From: Ipomoea triloba
Lineage: Eukaryota > Streptophyta > Magnoliopsida > Solanales > Convolvulaceae
Direction of reading: 5' to 3'
NCBI RefSeq assembly: GCF_003576645.1
Contig: NC_044930.1
Location: 20,428,819 to 20,492,818, forward strand
Length of the DNA stretch: 64,000 bases
Shown piece by piece: positions 12,088 to 20,596 of the stretch. The position numbers and the translations under genes are program-made. The notes under the pieces were generated by a model. The model did no database searches. It was given only the letters and a program-made list of their open reading frames with translations, and was not told the DNA's origin. Positions within the stretch are counted from its first letter, which is position 1; each line of letters opens with the position of its first letter.

Positions 12088-12579
12088 TTAAAATACAATG
12101 TTTATAATAGACTACATGATAGTTAGGGGCGGAACCTAAAATATACCCGGGTGGACTGAAATTTTAAAACACTTTGAAATGTTTAAAAATATTTATGACA
12201 AAATATGAAACATAATCAAATAAAATAGTTTGAATAGAAAAAACACTATTTTCATAAATACTTTTTTAATTTTAATTTCTTTTAGTTAGCAACTTTAAGT
12301 TTGTATAAATTAATTCAAATATGATGAAGTATAATATAAACGTGTATATTAATATATTAACTAAATGATTCACAGAAGCTAAATTAAAACTAAGAGAAAG
12401 TGCTACTAGTGAGATTCAAGCCCATGACATATGATATTTGATATCAAATTTAAAATTCTAAACTAACTATGCTACTAAAAAATCTAACAATTTTAGTTGC
12501 AAAATAAAAAATAAAAAAAAATAAAAAATCTAACAGTTTATATGTATATTTAAAGTTTATAATAAGTTATGCTATATAT

Positions 12580-13340
12580 GGAGGTGGGGAGGAGTGAGGG
12601 GCCAGGTGAGGGGGGCAACAATCGTTATAACATGGATCAGGATTCACAGTGCACTGTGGACTCTGGTCGGAAACGACGTCGTTTCGATGTTAGTGGACGC
12701 GGACGCGAATGACTTCAGGGAATTCATTGTCTATAATACACAAAATTCTTATCTAGAATACACAGAATGACTTGAGTGAATACACAGAATATTGACACAA
12801 CTACACAGAAATCATCCTCCTAAATTCGAATACACAAAACACGTCACAACCTATGTTTAAGTACCCCTAACATGAATACACAGAATTGTAATCTATAATA
12901 CAGAATGCTTTCAAAGAATACACAGAATATGAAAACACCAAATACACAAACACATCACAACTGTATTTAAGTACCACATAATGAATACACAGAATCCTTG
13001 TCTAGAATACACAAAATGACTTGATGGAATACACATAATATTGATACAACTACACAGAAATCATCCTCCTAACATTCAAATACACAAAACACGTCACAAC
13101 TACCCCTAACATGAATACACAGAATCGTAGTCTACAATACACAGAATGTCTTCAAAGATTACACAGAATATTAACACAAATATACAAATCGATCGAAACG
13201 CGAAACGTGATTTTTAAAAAAATAAATCATTAATTAAAATGATCAAAACAAAGTCGTTTTGATACAGGGTACACAATAGATCCACGATATAAATTGTCGG
13301 GGGACAATTGCCCCTATTATCCCCATTGTGGATCTGCCAC
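12580..13340. mobile_element. TIR element filled with AATACACAGAAT-type tandem repeats
   Basis: The left end (about 12630-12690) carries GGATTCACAGTGCACTGTGG followed by AAACGACGTCGTTTCGAT. The right end, read in reverse, carries GGATCTATTGTGTACC followed by AAACGACTTTGTTTTGAT. The two form imperfect inverted termini. The interior (12720-13190) is a degenerate minisatellite of ~13-bp AATACACAGAAT units arranged in higher-order blocks. There is no coding potential. The same plan recurs at 50189-50929 and 33997-35275. Exact outer ends and TSD are unclear. Confidence 0.5.
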
Positions 13341-13599
13341 TGCGCCAGGCTCAATACTCAATAGGTTTCTCTACTAGCACATGTGAATTGTTCATTTAGG
13401 CCTTTCTTCAGTGTTTTCAGGCCCAATAAACCCATTTTTATCTAAGTGCTCTGCACCAAAACCTTTTGGGCCATAAGTGGGTTCTTCAGTTCTTGTATCC
13501 TTCAAGTTGCGTGGGTCTATATTGTTTCTTTTGGCAATGGCATTTTGTTTTGTTTTTTTCTTTTTTTTTTAAGTTAATGAAAATTTTATAAAGGAAAAA

Positions 13600-13751
13600 T
13601 GTTGAATAAGTCATAATTAATGAAATATCAATTAAATATTTAAACTCAGTGAAATCATAAAATCAAGTTCATTTTGCTTATTTTTACATGGTGGTTCCAT
13701 GTTATGACTACTTATCTAGTCTCTCTATCCTAGTTTTCTTATGATTCTTCT

Positions 13752-13806
<55 letters not shown>

Positions 13807-13842
13807 ATGCATGTACTCTTATAATCAAGTTTTGTTAATACA
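13600..13842 (+). mobile_element. Probable 5' LTR of a truncated Copia element
   Basis: TGTTGAATAAGTC begins the segment and TTTGTTAATACA ends it, 16 bases before a TGGTATCAG primer-site match at 13859-13867. A 48-bp AT microsatellite sits in its middle (13755-13802). The boundaries follow the TG/CA rule and are not confirmed by a second LTR. Confidence 0.4.
13755..13802. repeat. (AT)24 microsatellite
   Basis: Uninterrupted AT dinucleotide run of 48 bases. Confidence 0.97.
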
Positions 13843-13858
13843 AGTTAAAGTTCTCATC

Positions 13859-13867
13859 TGGTATCAG
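13859..13867 (+). other. Copia primer-binding site core (initiator tRNA-Met type)
   Basis: TGGTATCAG, the start of the usual plant Copia site TGGTATCAGAGC, precedes the gag-like ORF by about 50 bases. The following bases (TTAG) deviate from consensus. Confidence 0.6.
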
Positions 13868-13918
13868 TTAGACAGGGTTCTATTTCTCTTTTTTTTTTTT
13901 TTTGTTTTCTTTGTCCCT

Positions 13919-14770
13919 ATGGCCGATGAATCTATTAACTTCTCCTCAGAACGGACCGTCTCAGATGTCGTTGTTACATTCTCTACTTTCATGGGTGTTA
14001 ATTCGCTTTCTACTGCTCATCACTTTATCAATATTAAACTAACTCACAAAAATTATTTATTTTGGAGGACACAAGTTGTACCTTTCCTCCAGGGACATGA
14101 ATTAATGGGGTTTATTGATGGTAGTCACCTTCACCCATGTCCGGATGCTTTCCTCCCAACAACTGACACTTATGCAGTTCCACAAGCCAATCCCGCTTGT
14201 ACAGTTTGGTTTCGTCATGACCAAGCTTTGATGTTCATGTTAATTTCCTCTCTTTTAAAAGAGATTATGCACCGAGTAAATAAAATAGTCTCTAGCATCT
14301 TCATCTCATGTCAGGTCACTTCATCTACTTGGTCAACTTCAATCCCTTCAATAAGGTAATTTATCTATGATTGATTATATTGGTTGTGCACGTGTGGTAA
14401 TGGAAGACCTTGCTCTAGCCGATCTACCGGTTAGTTTAGACGAGATGAATTTATATATTTTTCATGACTTACTATCGGAGTATCGTAACTTAACATCGTC
14501 TCTCGCAGTTCGCGAACAAGTTGTGACTCTCACCGAACTAGGCGGAATGGCACCATCGTCGGCTACCTACACCACGTAGTGAGGCCAGCAGCAACGGCGC
14601 CCCAACTGGCGCAGCAACAACCGCAGACGGTTGAGCCGTGGAGACGGCGGCAGTGGACAGCTGAATGACGGGCGCAATGACGAATGGCGGTCGCAACAGG
14701 GGCAGTTCGAATCAATGCCAACATTGCAATCGGTTTATCCATGTTATCTGCAATGTCAGGTTGCCTAAGA
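13919..14770 (+). pseudogene. Copia gag remnant
   Basis: The reading frame starts at ATG 13919 (MADESINFSSERTVSD). It contains the Copia gag hallmark of a short hydrophobic-aromatic block (INIKLTHKNYLFWRTQVVPF, then LMGFIDG near residue 60). The next part, in another frame (14367-14579), resembles the gag C-terminal helix region. At about 14700-14765 a knuckle remnant reads CQHCNRFIHVICN, in which the usual glycine and final cysteine spacing are degraded. A frameshift near 14350 and a stop at 14577-14579 disrupt the gene. No pol follows, so the element ends here. In active elements this protein forms the RNA-packaging particle. Confidence 0.7.
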
Positions 14771-14958
14771 TTTTAATTGTATATTTGGCACTATAAAAAA
14801 TATTAAATGTTATTTTATTTTAGATCTAAAAAAACTCCCTATTTGCCATCTAACACCATCCGCCGACACAGCTACTCCTTCAAACAAAAGAAGGGGACTG
14901 TCGCCTTCTTCATATTTAGCGAAGGTGATGCACATTCGCTGTTTTTTTTCTTGTCGTT

Positions 14959-15219
14959 AAGGAAAATTGTAATTTATAGCGCTCACTTATACTTCAAATA
15001 TCAATATCGTCCCTTAATTTTAAGTGGTGTAAATGTTGTCTTTGAATTTTTAAAACGTTGTATATATTGTCCCTCCTCTAACGGACCCGTTATATGTCAC
15101 TGTTTATATATATAACGTTTTGAAAATTCAAGGACAACATTTACACCACTTAAAAGTTAAAATTAAGTGGCAATTGATAATTTAGGTATAACTGAGGGGC
15201 ATAAATTACAAGTTTCCTT
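14959..15219. mobile_element. Long-TIR Mutator-like MITE
   Basis: The element begins AAGGAAAATTGTAATTTAT and ends ATAAATTACAAGTTTCCTT. The two arms (~105 bp each) are inverted copies through to the centre (ACATTTACACCACTTAA). Flanks CTTGTCGTT (14950-14958) and CTTGTTATT (15220-15228) match at 7 of 9 positions, consistent with an aged 9-bp Mutator TSD. A related half copy lies at 12000-12087. Confidence 0.75.
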
Positions 15220-15675
15220 CTTGTTATTGTTATTCCTTTGTTTTTTTACAGGAAAAAAAATGTCTTAGCAAATTCAAAATAATAATAATAATAATAGAGA
15301 CACGGTAATCAAAATTTGTCATGTTACTTAACATACTCGTTATTGGTAAAAAAAAATTTTGATTGCACTCTTTCAATGAGTTCAATTATTTAATTGAAAT
15401 TTTTAAGATTTAATGCTTTTATTGTTATTTCACTTATACTTTGAGGGTATATTTGAGTCTTTTTCTTTTATAAATATACATCTACTATACTAATAAGAGC
15501 CAAAGAGAGTTAGGCCTAAAATGGGTAGAAAAAATGGCGGTCAAATTATTAATCAAATGGATGGTTTAGATGAATTATTTAATTAAATAGATGGTTAAGA
15601 TAATTCAGATTAATATTATTAATAGAGATTACCTAATTTAACCTTACTGTTATGATTATCCGTTAAGTTTTCCGT

Positions 15676-15905
15676 TAAATATCCTTTTCTCCGTTAATAT
15701 TCCGTTAACTTTTAACTTACCCATTAATTTCTATAAGAAAGGTCTTAGGTTCGGACCTCATCTCAATCAAATTTGACATAATTAAGTTTCTCACCCTATT
15801 TCCGTTAATATTCCGTTAACTTTTAACTTACCCATTAATTTCTATAAGAAAGGTCTTAGGTTCGAACCTCATCTCAATCAAATTTGACATAATTAAGTTT
15901 CTCAC
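15676..15905. repeat. Tandem duplication of ~115 bp with a box B-like motif
   Basis: Two adjacent copies of a block reading TTCCGTTAACTTTTAACTTACCC ... AAATTTGACATAATTAAG are nearly identical. Each contains GGTTCGAACC or GGTTCGGACC, which resembles a Pol III box B. No box A is evident, so I do not call a tRNA or SINE. Confidence 0.7.
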
Positions 15906-16541
15906 TCTATTTTACTCTTATTAAATTAAATAAATTAGTAGCTCTTTATTTAATTACGTTTTTTCAAAAAAAAAATAGTAGCTCTTAATTTAATTGTGTT
16001 TTTTTCAAAAAAAGAAAAAATTAGTAGCTACAACAAAAAATGATACATATGTGTTTCTTTAATTTAGAATTATGTGTCTACAATAACTTTATTTGAAAAA
16101 ATTATTCAGTATCAAAAAATTAAATTAAATAAGAGAAATAATTTCATTAGTTATATTGTCTTTATTTTCTCTCACGCAAAGATTCTTTACATTCAAATTT
16201 ATCAATTGATATTCATTACATTGTCCATTATCTTATTTTTACAATATCTTGTAATTAAATATCAAAGTTATAGTACAAATAATGTTATATATTTATTTAC
16301 CAAGTATTTTATTAATACTATAAAAATTTTTAAATAATTTGAAGCTAATTATATTAACTACTTGGGGATTGGTTGACAAAGAGAGCACTCAAATAATAAC
16401 CCAACAAATTGAAGCGGAGTCACTCTATTTTACTCTTATTGAATTAAATAAATTAGTAGTTACACCAAAAAATGATACATATGTATTTCTTTAATACCAT
16501 GAAAAAAATAAAAAAGAATAGTTTGAAACCAATCATATTAA

Positions 16542-18128
16542 TTACTTGGGGGATTTGTTGACGGTCGGCAAGGTGTTGCTATCCCGTGCCGAACATTCCA
16601 CAACAAAATTTGCCAAAGCTTGTCCTTTAATGGCCGGTCTGGGCGTATACTCGATCGCGAACTGGGTTAACATCATCGCCCATTTAACTAGCCGACCGGA
16701 GGGCGTAGTCGTTCGCAGGATAGCGCCCATCGGCTGGTCGGTCAGTACTCGGATCACTCGGCCTTGAAAGTAGGGTGTGAGCTTCTTCGCGGTCGTGTAC
16801 AATGCAAACACGACCTTCTCGAGTCGAGAGTACCGTAATTCGGGACCTTGGAGCGCGTGGCTAATGTAATAGACCGGGCGCTGTATCCCTTCTGGGTCGG
16901 TTCGGCAAAGCACCGCGCTGATGGCGCGATCGGACGCGGAGAGATAGACCTGTAATTCTTCACCAGGCTCCGGTCTAGACAGCACTATTGGCGAGGCCAA
17001 ATATTCCTTCAAGCTCTCGAAAGCCTGTTGGCAATCCTCCGTCCACGTAAAGGCGGACGTCCTCTTCAACGTCTGGAAAAATGGGTGGGCTCGCTCAGCA
17101 AGTTTCGAAAGAAAACAGCTTAAGGCAGCCAACCGACCGGTCAATTGCTGAACTTCCCGAACAGTGGCAGGCGGCCTCATGTCCATAATCGCTTTCACCT
17201 TTGCGGGATTCGGCTCGATTCCTCTCCTCGTCATCATGAACCCGAGGAACTTTCCGGTCTGTACAGCAAATGTGCATTTGGTCGGGTTAAGCCTTAGCCG
17301 GTGACGCCTCATAATTTCAAAACTCTGTCTCAGGTCAGACGCATGGTCGCACATGCTCCTGCTCTTTACAAGCATATCGTCGATGTAGGCCTCCATCGTC
17401 TTGCCGATCAACTCTCCGGATAAGGCGTTCACCATCCTCTGGTAAGTGGCTCCCGCATTGCGTAGGCCGAATGGCATCACTCGGTAGCAGTACAGACCGT
17501 CTGGGGTAATGAACGTTGTTTTCACCTCGTCCTCCTTGGCCATCATCACCTGGTGATACCCTTTGAACGCATCCATGAAGCTCAACAGCTCGGCGCTTGC
17601 GGTCTCATCGACCATTTGGTGGATGCTCGGGAACGGGTAAGGGTCTAACGGGACCATTTGGTGGATGCTCGGGAACGGGTAAGGGTCTAACGGGCACGCC
17701 TGGTGGATGCTCGGGAACGGGTAAGGGTCTAACGGGCACGCCTTGTTGAGATTCGGGAACGGGTAAGGGTCTAACGGGCACGCCTTGTTGAGATCGGTGT
17801 AATCCACGCACATCCTCCAGGCCGGAGGCTTGGGGACGAGGACAACGTTGGCTAACCATTCGGGGTAATGGACTTCCCGGATATGTCCGGCCGTTGCCAA
17901 CGACCTCATTTCGGACCGGACAAACTCTCGTCGGTCGGAGGCCAGGTGCCGCTGCTTCTGCTTAACCGGTCGGGAGCCCAGGCGGACGGCTAATCTATGG
18001 CATATGGTCCTGCGATCAATCCCTGGCATATCCTCTGGGCCCCAGGCAAAGATGTCGGCGTATTCTCGGAGGACGGCAATGATGGCGGTCCGCAAATCAG
18101 GGGATAGAGCCGAGCCAATCTTCACCAT
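16542..18128 (-). pseudogene. Ty3 reverse transcriptase-RNase H, truncated, with internal 14-residue repeat expansion
   Basis: The 528-residue frame holds a reverse transcriptase. It begins with MVKIGSALSPDLR and KQKQRHLA, then has a thumb-to-palm entry (LVPKPPAWRMCVDYTDLNK), FITPDGLYCYRVMPFGLRNA, and the catalytic YIDD at about residue 248. RNase H follows (YLSASDRAISAVLCR ... YYISHALQGPELRYSRLEK ... GQALANFVVEC). Between CVDYTDL and VDETA the normally single NKACPLDPYPFPSIHQM segment is present as four 14-residue units (see 17629-17796). The frame is continuous with the upstream protease except for a TGA at 18138-18140. The last residues, after about 16561, are Helitron-derived, so the protein ends in foreign sequence. 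The lineage call of Tat rests on the GQALANFVVEC signature and the primer site. Function is lost. Confidence 0.85.
17629..17796 (-). repeat. 42-bp tandem repeat (four units) inside the reverse transcriptase
   Basis: The phrase GGGAACGGGTAAGGGTCTAA starts at 17629, 17671, 17713 and 17755, exactly 42 bases apart. Each unit codes for ACPLDPYPFPSI-like residues, so the reading frame is preserved. The unit edges differ (NK-AC, HQ-AC, HQ-MV), which points to stepwise slippage or unequal exchange rather than one duplication. Confidence 0.95.
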
Positions 18129-18137
18129 ATGTTCCAG

Positions 18138-18835
18138 TCAGGAATCAGACAGTGCCACTAGCTCCACCTCTTCCGACGGCTCGGGACGCTCAATCCGGAC
18201 ATCCTCCTTCCTCTTACAGATGGTGTTCACACGGGACGTGCTGGCATCCTGTTTCTGCACGGCCCGGACGTAACATCGTCTAGCCAATTGGGGGTCTCCT
18301 CTGACCGTGCCCACGCCCTCCGGTGTTTGAAATTTCATGCATAGATGTGGCATTGATATTATTGCACCGAGTTGTGAGATCCCCGGCCTACCAAGAATGG
18401 CGTTATGAACGCACGCCAGGTCGACAACAACGAACTCCATCGTTACACGAAGCACCCTCGGAACGGTCCCGACCTCGACAGGCAGACGGACTACTCCCTC
18501 CGGATGGATCATTGCTCTTGTGAAACCCGAGAGCGGGGTTCTGACGGGCGTTAGCTGGGATCGGTCCAACTGGAGCTTTCGGAAGACGTCCAAATACATA
18601 ACATTCATGCTCGAGCCCGTGTCCACCATGACTCTTTGGACGTCGACGCCATTGATGTCTATGGTTATCACCAACGCTTCGGTCGCACAGTCGGCGCTGC
18701 TCGGCAGGTCCTGGTCGGTGAACACAATGGGCTCCACCTTCGTCCTTTTCTCTGGGTTTGTCTCCTCTACTAGGGCGACATGTAAGTCACGAGCCCAGTT
18801 GCGACGGTCCCCGGCCGTGTCACCGCCCTCGGTCC
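18138..18835 (-). pseudogene. Ty3 retropepsin (aspartic protease) region
   Basis: The frame is open from about 18835 to a TGA at 18138-18140. It carries the catalytic motif VMVDTGSSMNVMY, the flap-side region GFTRAMIHPEGVVRLPVEV and the late motif HNAILGRPGISQL, in the order seen in plant Ty3 proteases. The frame runs upstream without an ATG (RDLHVALVEETNPEKRTKVEPIV), as expected for part of a polyprotein. In the neighbouring frame the gag tail (AAAQKQVIHVIFGG) breaks off at about 18835, so a one-base indel separates gag from protease. In an intact element the enzyme would cleave Gag-Pol. The TGA 12 bases upstream of MVKIG splits it from the reverse transcriptase. A second partial copy at 20597-21174 is a contig duplicate. 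Confidence 0.85.
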
Positions 18836-18940
18836 TCCAAATATCACATGAATAACTTGCTTCTGAGCGGCTGCCGGAGGCTCTCTGTCCAAGTCGGGAT
18901 CCTTGTCTTTCTTATCCTTATCCTTCTTGAAGTATTTTCT

Positions 18941-18981
18941 CCACCACGTGGTCGTGGGTTCGATCCCCACAGACGGCGCCA
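18941..18981 (-). other. Primer-binding site extended to a full tRNA T-arm
   Basis: On the plus strand 18964-18981 reads TCCCCACAGACGGCGCCA, the 3' end of a tRNA, so the primer site is on the minus strand. The match extends beyond the usual 18 bases. GTGGG (18954-18958), TTCGATC (18959-18965) and CCCAC (18966-18970) form a perfect T-stem and T-loop, followed by a 7-base acceptor strand, G and CCA. The LTR starts five bases further on. Confidence 0.8.
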
Positions 18982-18985
18982 AAAA

Positions 18986-19428
18986 TGATACAGCAAAATA
19001 CGGAATGAATACTGTATTAATATAGTGTCGGGTACAAGGTACAATACCCTAGGGGAGACCGAGCTACGTGACAGTGGGTCAGAGGCTCCCGGTCTCTTTA
19101 GCTACTATCCTAGCAGAAATAGCCAAAAGTCCCGCACCCTGCATTAAATGCTCCTTTTATAGTGCCCTCGACGACACCTCCGGTTTGTCGGCATGTAGGA
19201 CGCGTGGCGGACATGCACCGGTCACCCTGTCGGTCTAGCGCGCCCGCGAATATTTATGCGGGCGCAGGGTCTCTGGTTTGAACCTCTACAAAGGCCCTGA
19301 CTGTGGCCCGGAGCGCAAGGTTGCCCGGCCTGGTCAGATCGGGCAGAAGTTTCGGAGGGTGATCAACCCCTAATTGAACATGCAGACCGGAAGGCCGGGA
19401 TGCGTAGACCGGGATTTTATCCCTATCA
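18986..19428 (-). mobile_element. 5' LTR of the Ty3 element
   Basis: It runs from TGATACAGC to CCCTATCA on the plus strand, 443 bp. Read on the minus strand it begins TGATAGGGATAAAATCCCGG and ends GCTGTATCA next to the primer site. Identical or near-identical copies at 21325-21767 and, partially, 23554-23781 are attributed to overlapping contigs. The 3' LTR is deleted. Confidence 0.85.
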
Positions 19429-20595
19429 TTATTCATTATCAAAAAATTAAATTAAATAAGAGAAATAATTCCATTAGTTATATTGTCTTTATTTTCTCTC
19501 ATGCAAAGATTCTTTACATTCAAATTTAGCAATTGATATTCATTACATTGCATTGTCCATTATCTTATTTTTACAATATCTTGTAATTAAATATCAAAGT
19601 TATAGTACAAAATAATGTTATATATTTATTTACCAAGTATTTTATTAATGCTAGGAAAAAAAATTTTAAAATAATTTGAAGCTAATTATATTAACTACTT
19701 GGGGATTGGTTGACAAAGAGCGTTCTCAAATAACCCAACAAATTGAAGCGGAATCGCTCTATTTTACTCTTATTGAATTAAATAAATTAGTAGTTACACC
19801 AAAAAATGATACATATGTATTTCTTTAATACCATGAAAAAAATTAAAAAAGAATAGTTTGAAACCAATCATATTAACTACTTGGGGGATTTGTTGACAAT
19901 GAAATTAAAGTACTCAAATAACCCATTACCCAGCAAATTGAAGCGAGAAACTACCTTTTAATATCTTTAGAATATATAATATTTTATTAAATTTTCAAAT
20001 TTTATTAATTTATTTAATATTTTTTCTTAAACTAGGGATTTTATCCACAATAACTCATTCAACAATAATGGTTGAACCAAATGAACCCCAAGCAGAACAC
20101 CTAAAGGAAAGTCCATAGCTCCTATATCATAATCTCAATGCATGACATTGTCATCTATGCTACCAACAATAACCGAATTGCAAATAACACACTACCTACG
20201 AAAAGGAAGAGAACAAATAGTAAAGATGAAGACAATGACAATGTTACTCAAAAGAGAATTAAGAACACTTAGAAAAATTCAAATGAAAGTAGTATTTATT
20301 TAGACTATCATTTTTAGACCAAATATTTAGACTATCGATTTTACAAGGTTGCAAACATTTATTTTAGTAATAATTATAATGAATTTTCTATATTATCTTG
20401 GATTCATATACTTTGAGTTAGATATTTAAATAAAAAAATTCGACATTCAATTACCCATGTATAAACTTCTCCTATATAATCTTGCATTGATATACTTTCA
20501 AATATTTATTTAAATATAAACATTGGGCATTAACTCATACGCGCAATGCGCGTATAAAACTAGTATAAATATAAAATTACATTTTGCTTACTTCA
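19429..20595 (+). mobile_element. 3' portion of the Helitron, right of the Ty3 element, ending at the first N
   Basis: AT-rich Helitron sequence that restarts at a point equivalent to 16102, so about 460 bp of it (TTATTCA...GGGGATTTGTTGAC) is a diverged copy of 16102-16561. It continues to the hairpin and CTAGT end at 20564, then 31 bases of flank to the N at 20596. No gene is seen. Confidence 0.6.
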
Positions 20596-20596
20596 N
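20596..20596. other. Single-N contig junction 1
   Basis: A lone N separates CATTTTGCTTACTTCA from CACGGCCCGGACG. The 2296 bases after it repeat 18258-20595 apart from one 42-bp deletion. Confidence 0.85.

Larger units (their letters stand above)
16561..19428 (-). mobile_element. Truncated Tat-type Ty3 retrotransposon nested in the Helitron
   Basis: On the minus strand it runs 5' LTR (18986-19428), primer site (18964-18981), a gag C-terminal remnant, protease, reverse transcriptase and RNase H. It then stops abruptly at 16561, where Helitron sequence resumes. Integrase and the 3' LTR are missing, and gag is reduced to about 40 codons. GC content is far higher than in the surrounding AT-rich Helitron. 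Lesions seen are a frameshift near 18835, a TGA stop at 18138-18140, an in-frame repeat expansion in the reverse transcriptase, and the truncation. Confidence 0.85.
15481..20564 (+). mobile_element. Non-autonomous Helitron carrying a nested Ty3 element
   Basis: The 5' end TCTACTATACTAATAAGAGCC at 15481 follows an A. The 3' end is a perfect 8-bp-stem hairpin ATACGCGC-AAT-GCGCGTAT (20537-20555) followed by AAAACTAGT, ending at 20564. A TC start, a subterminal hairpin and a CTRRT end are Helitron hallmarks. The base after the 3' end is A rather than the expected T, a small mismatch to the AT insertion rule. No Rep/helicase is present. The interior is AT-rich with tandem duplications (15680-15900; 16102-16561 versus 19429 onward) and holds the truncated Ty3 element at 16561-19428. 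Confidence 0.6.

Noticed and set aside
15676..15905. tRNA gene suggested by GGTTCGAACC
   Set aside because: Only a box B-like motif is present; no box A, acceptor pairing or anticodon arm can be folded.
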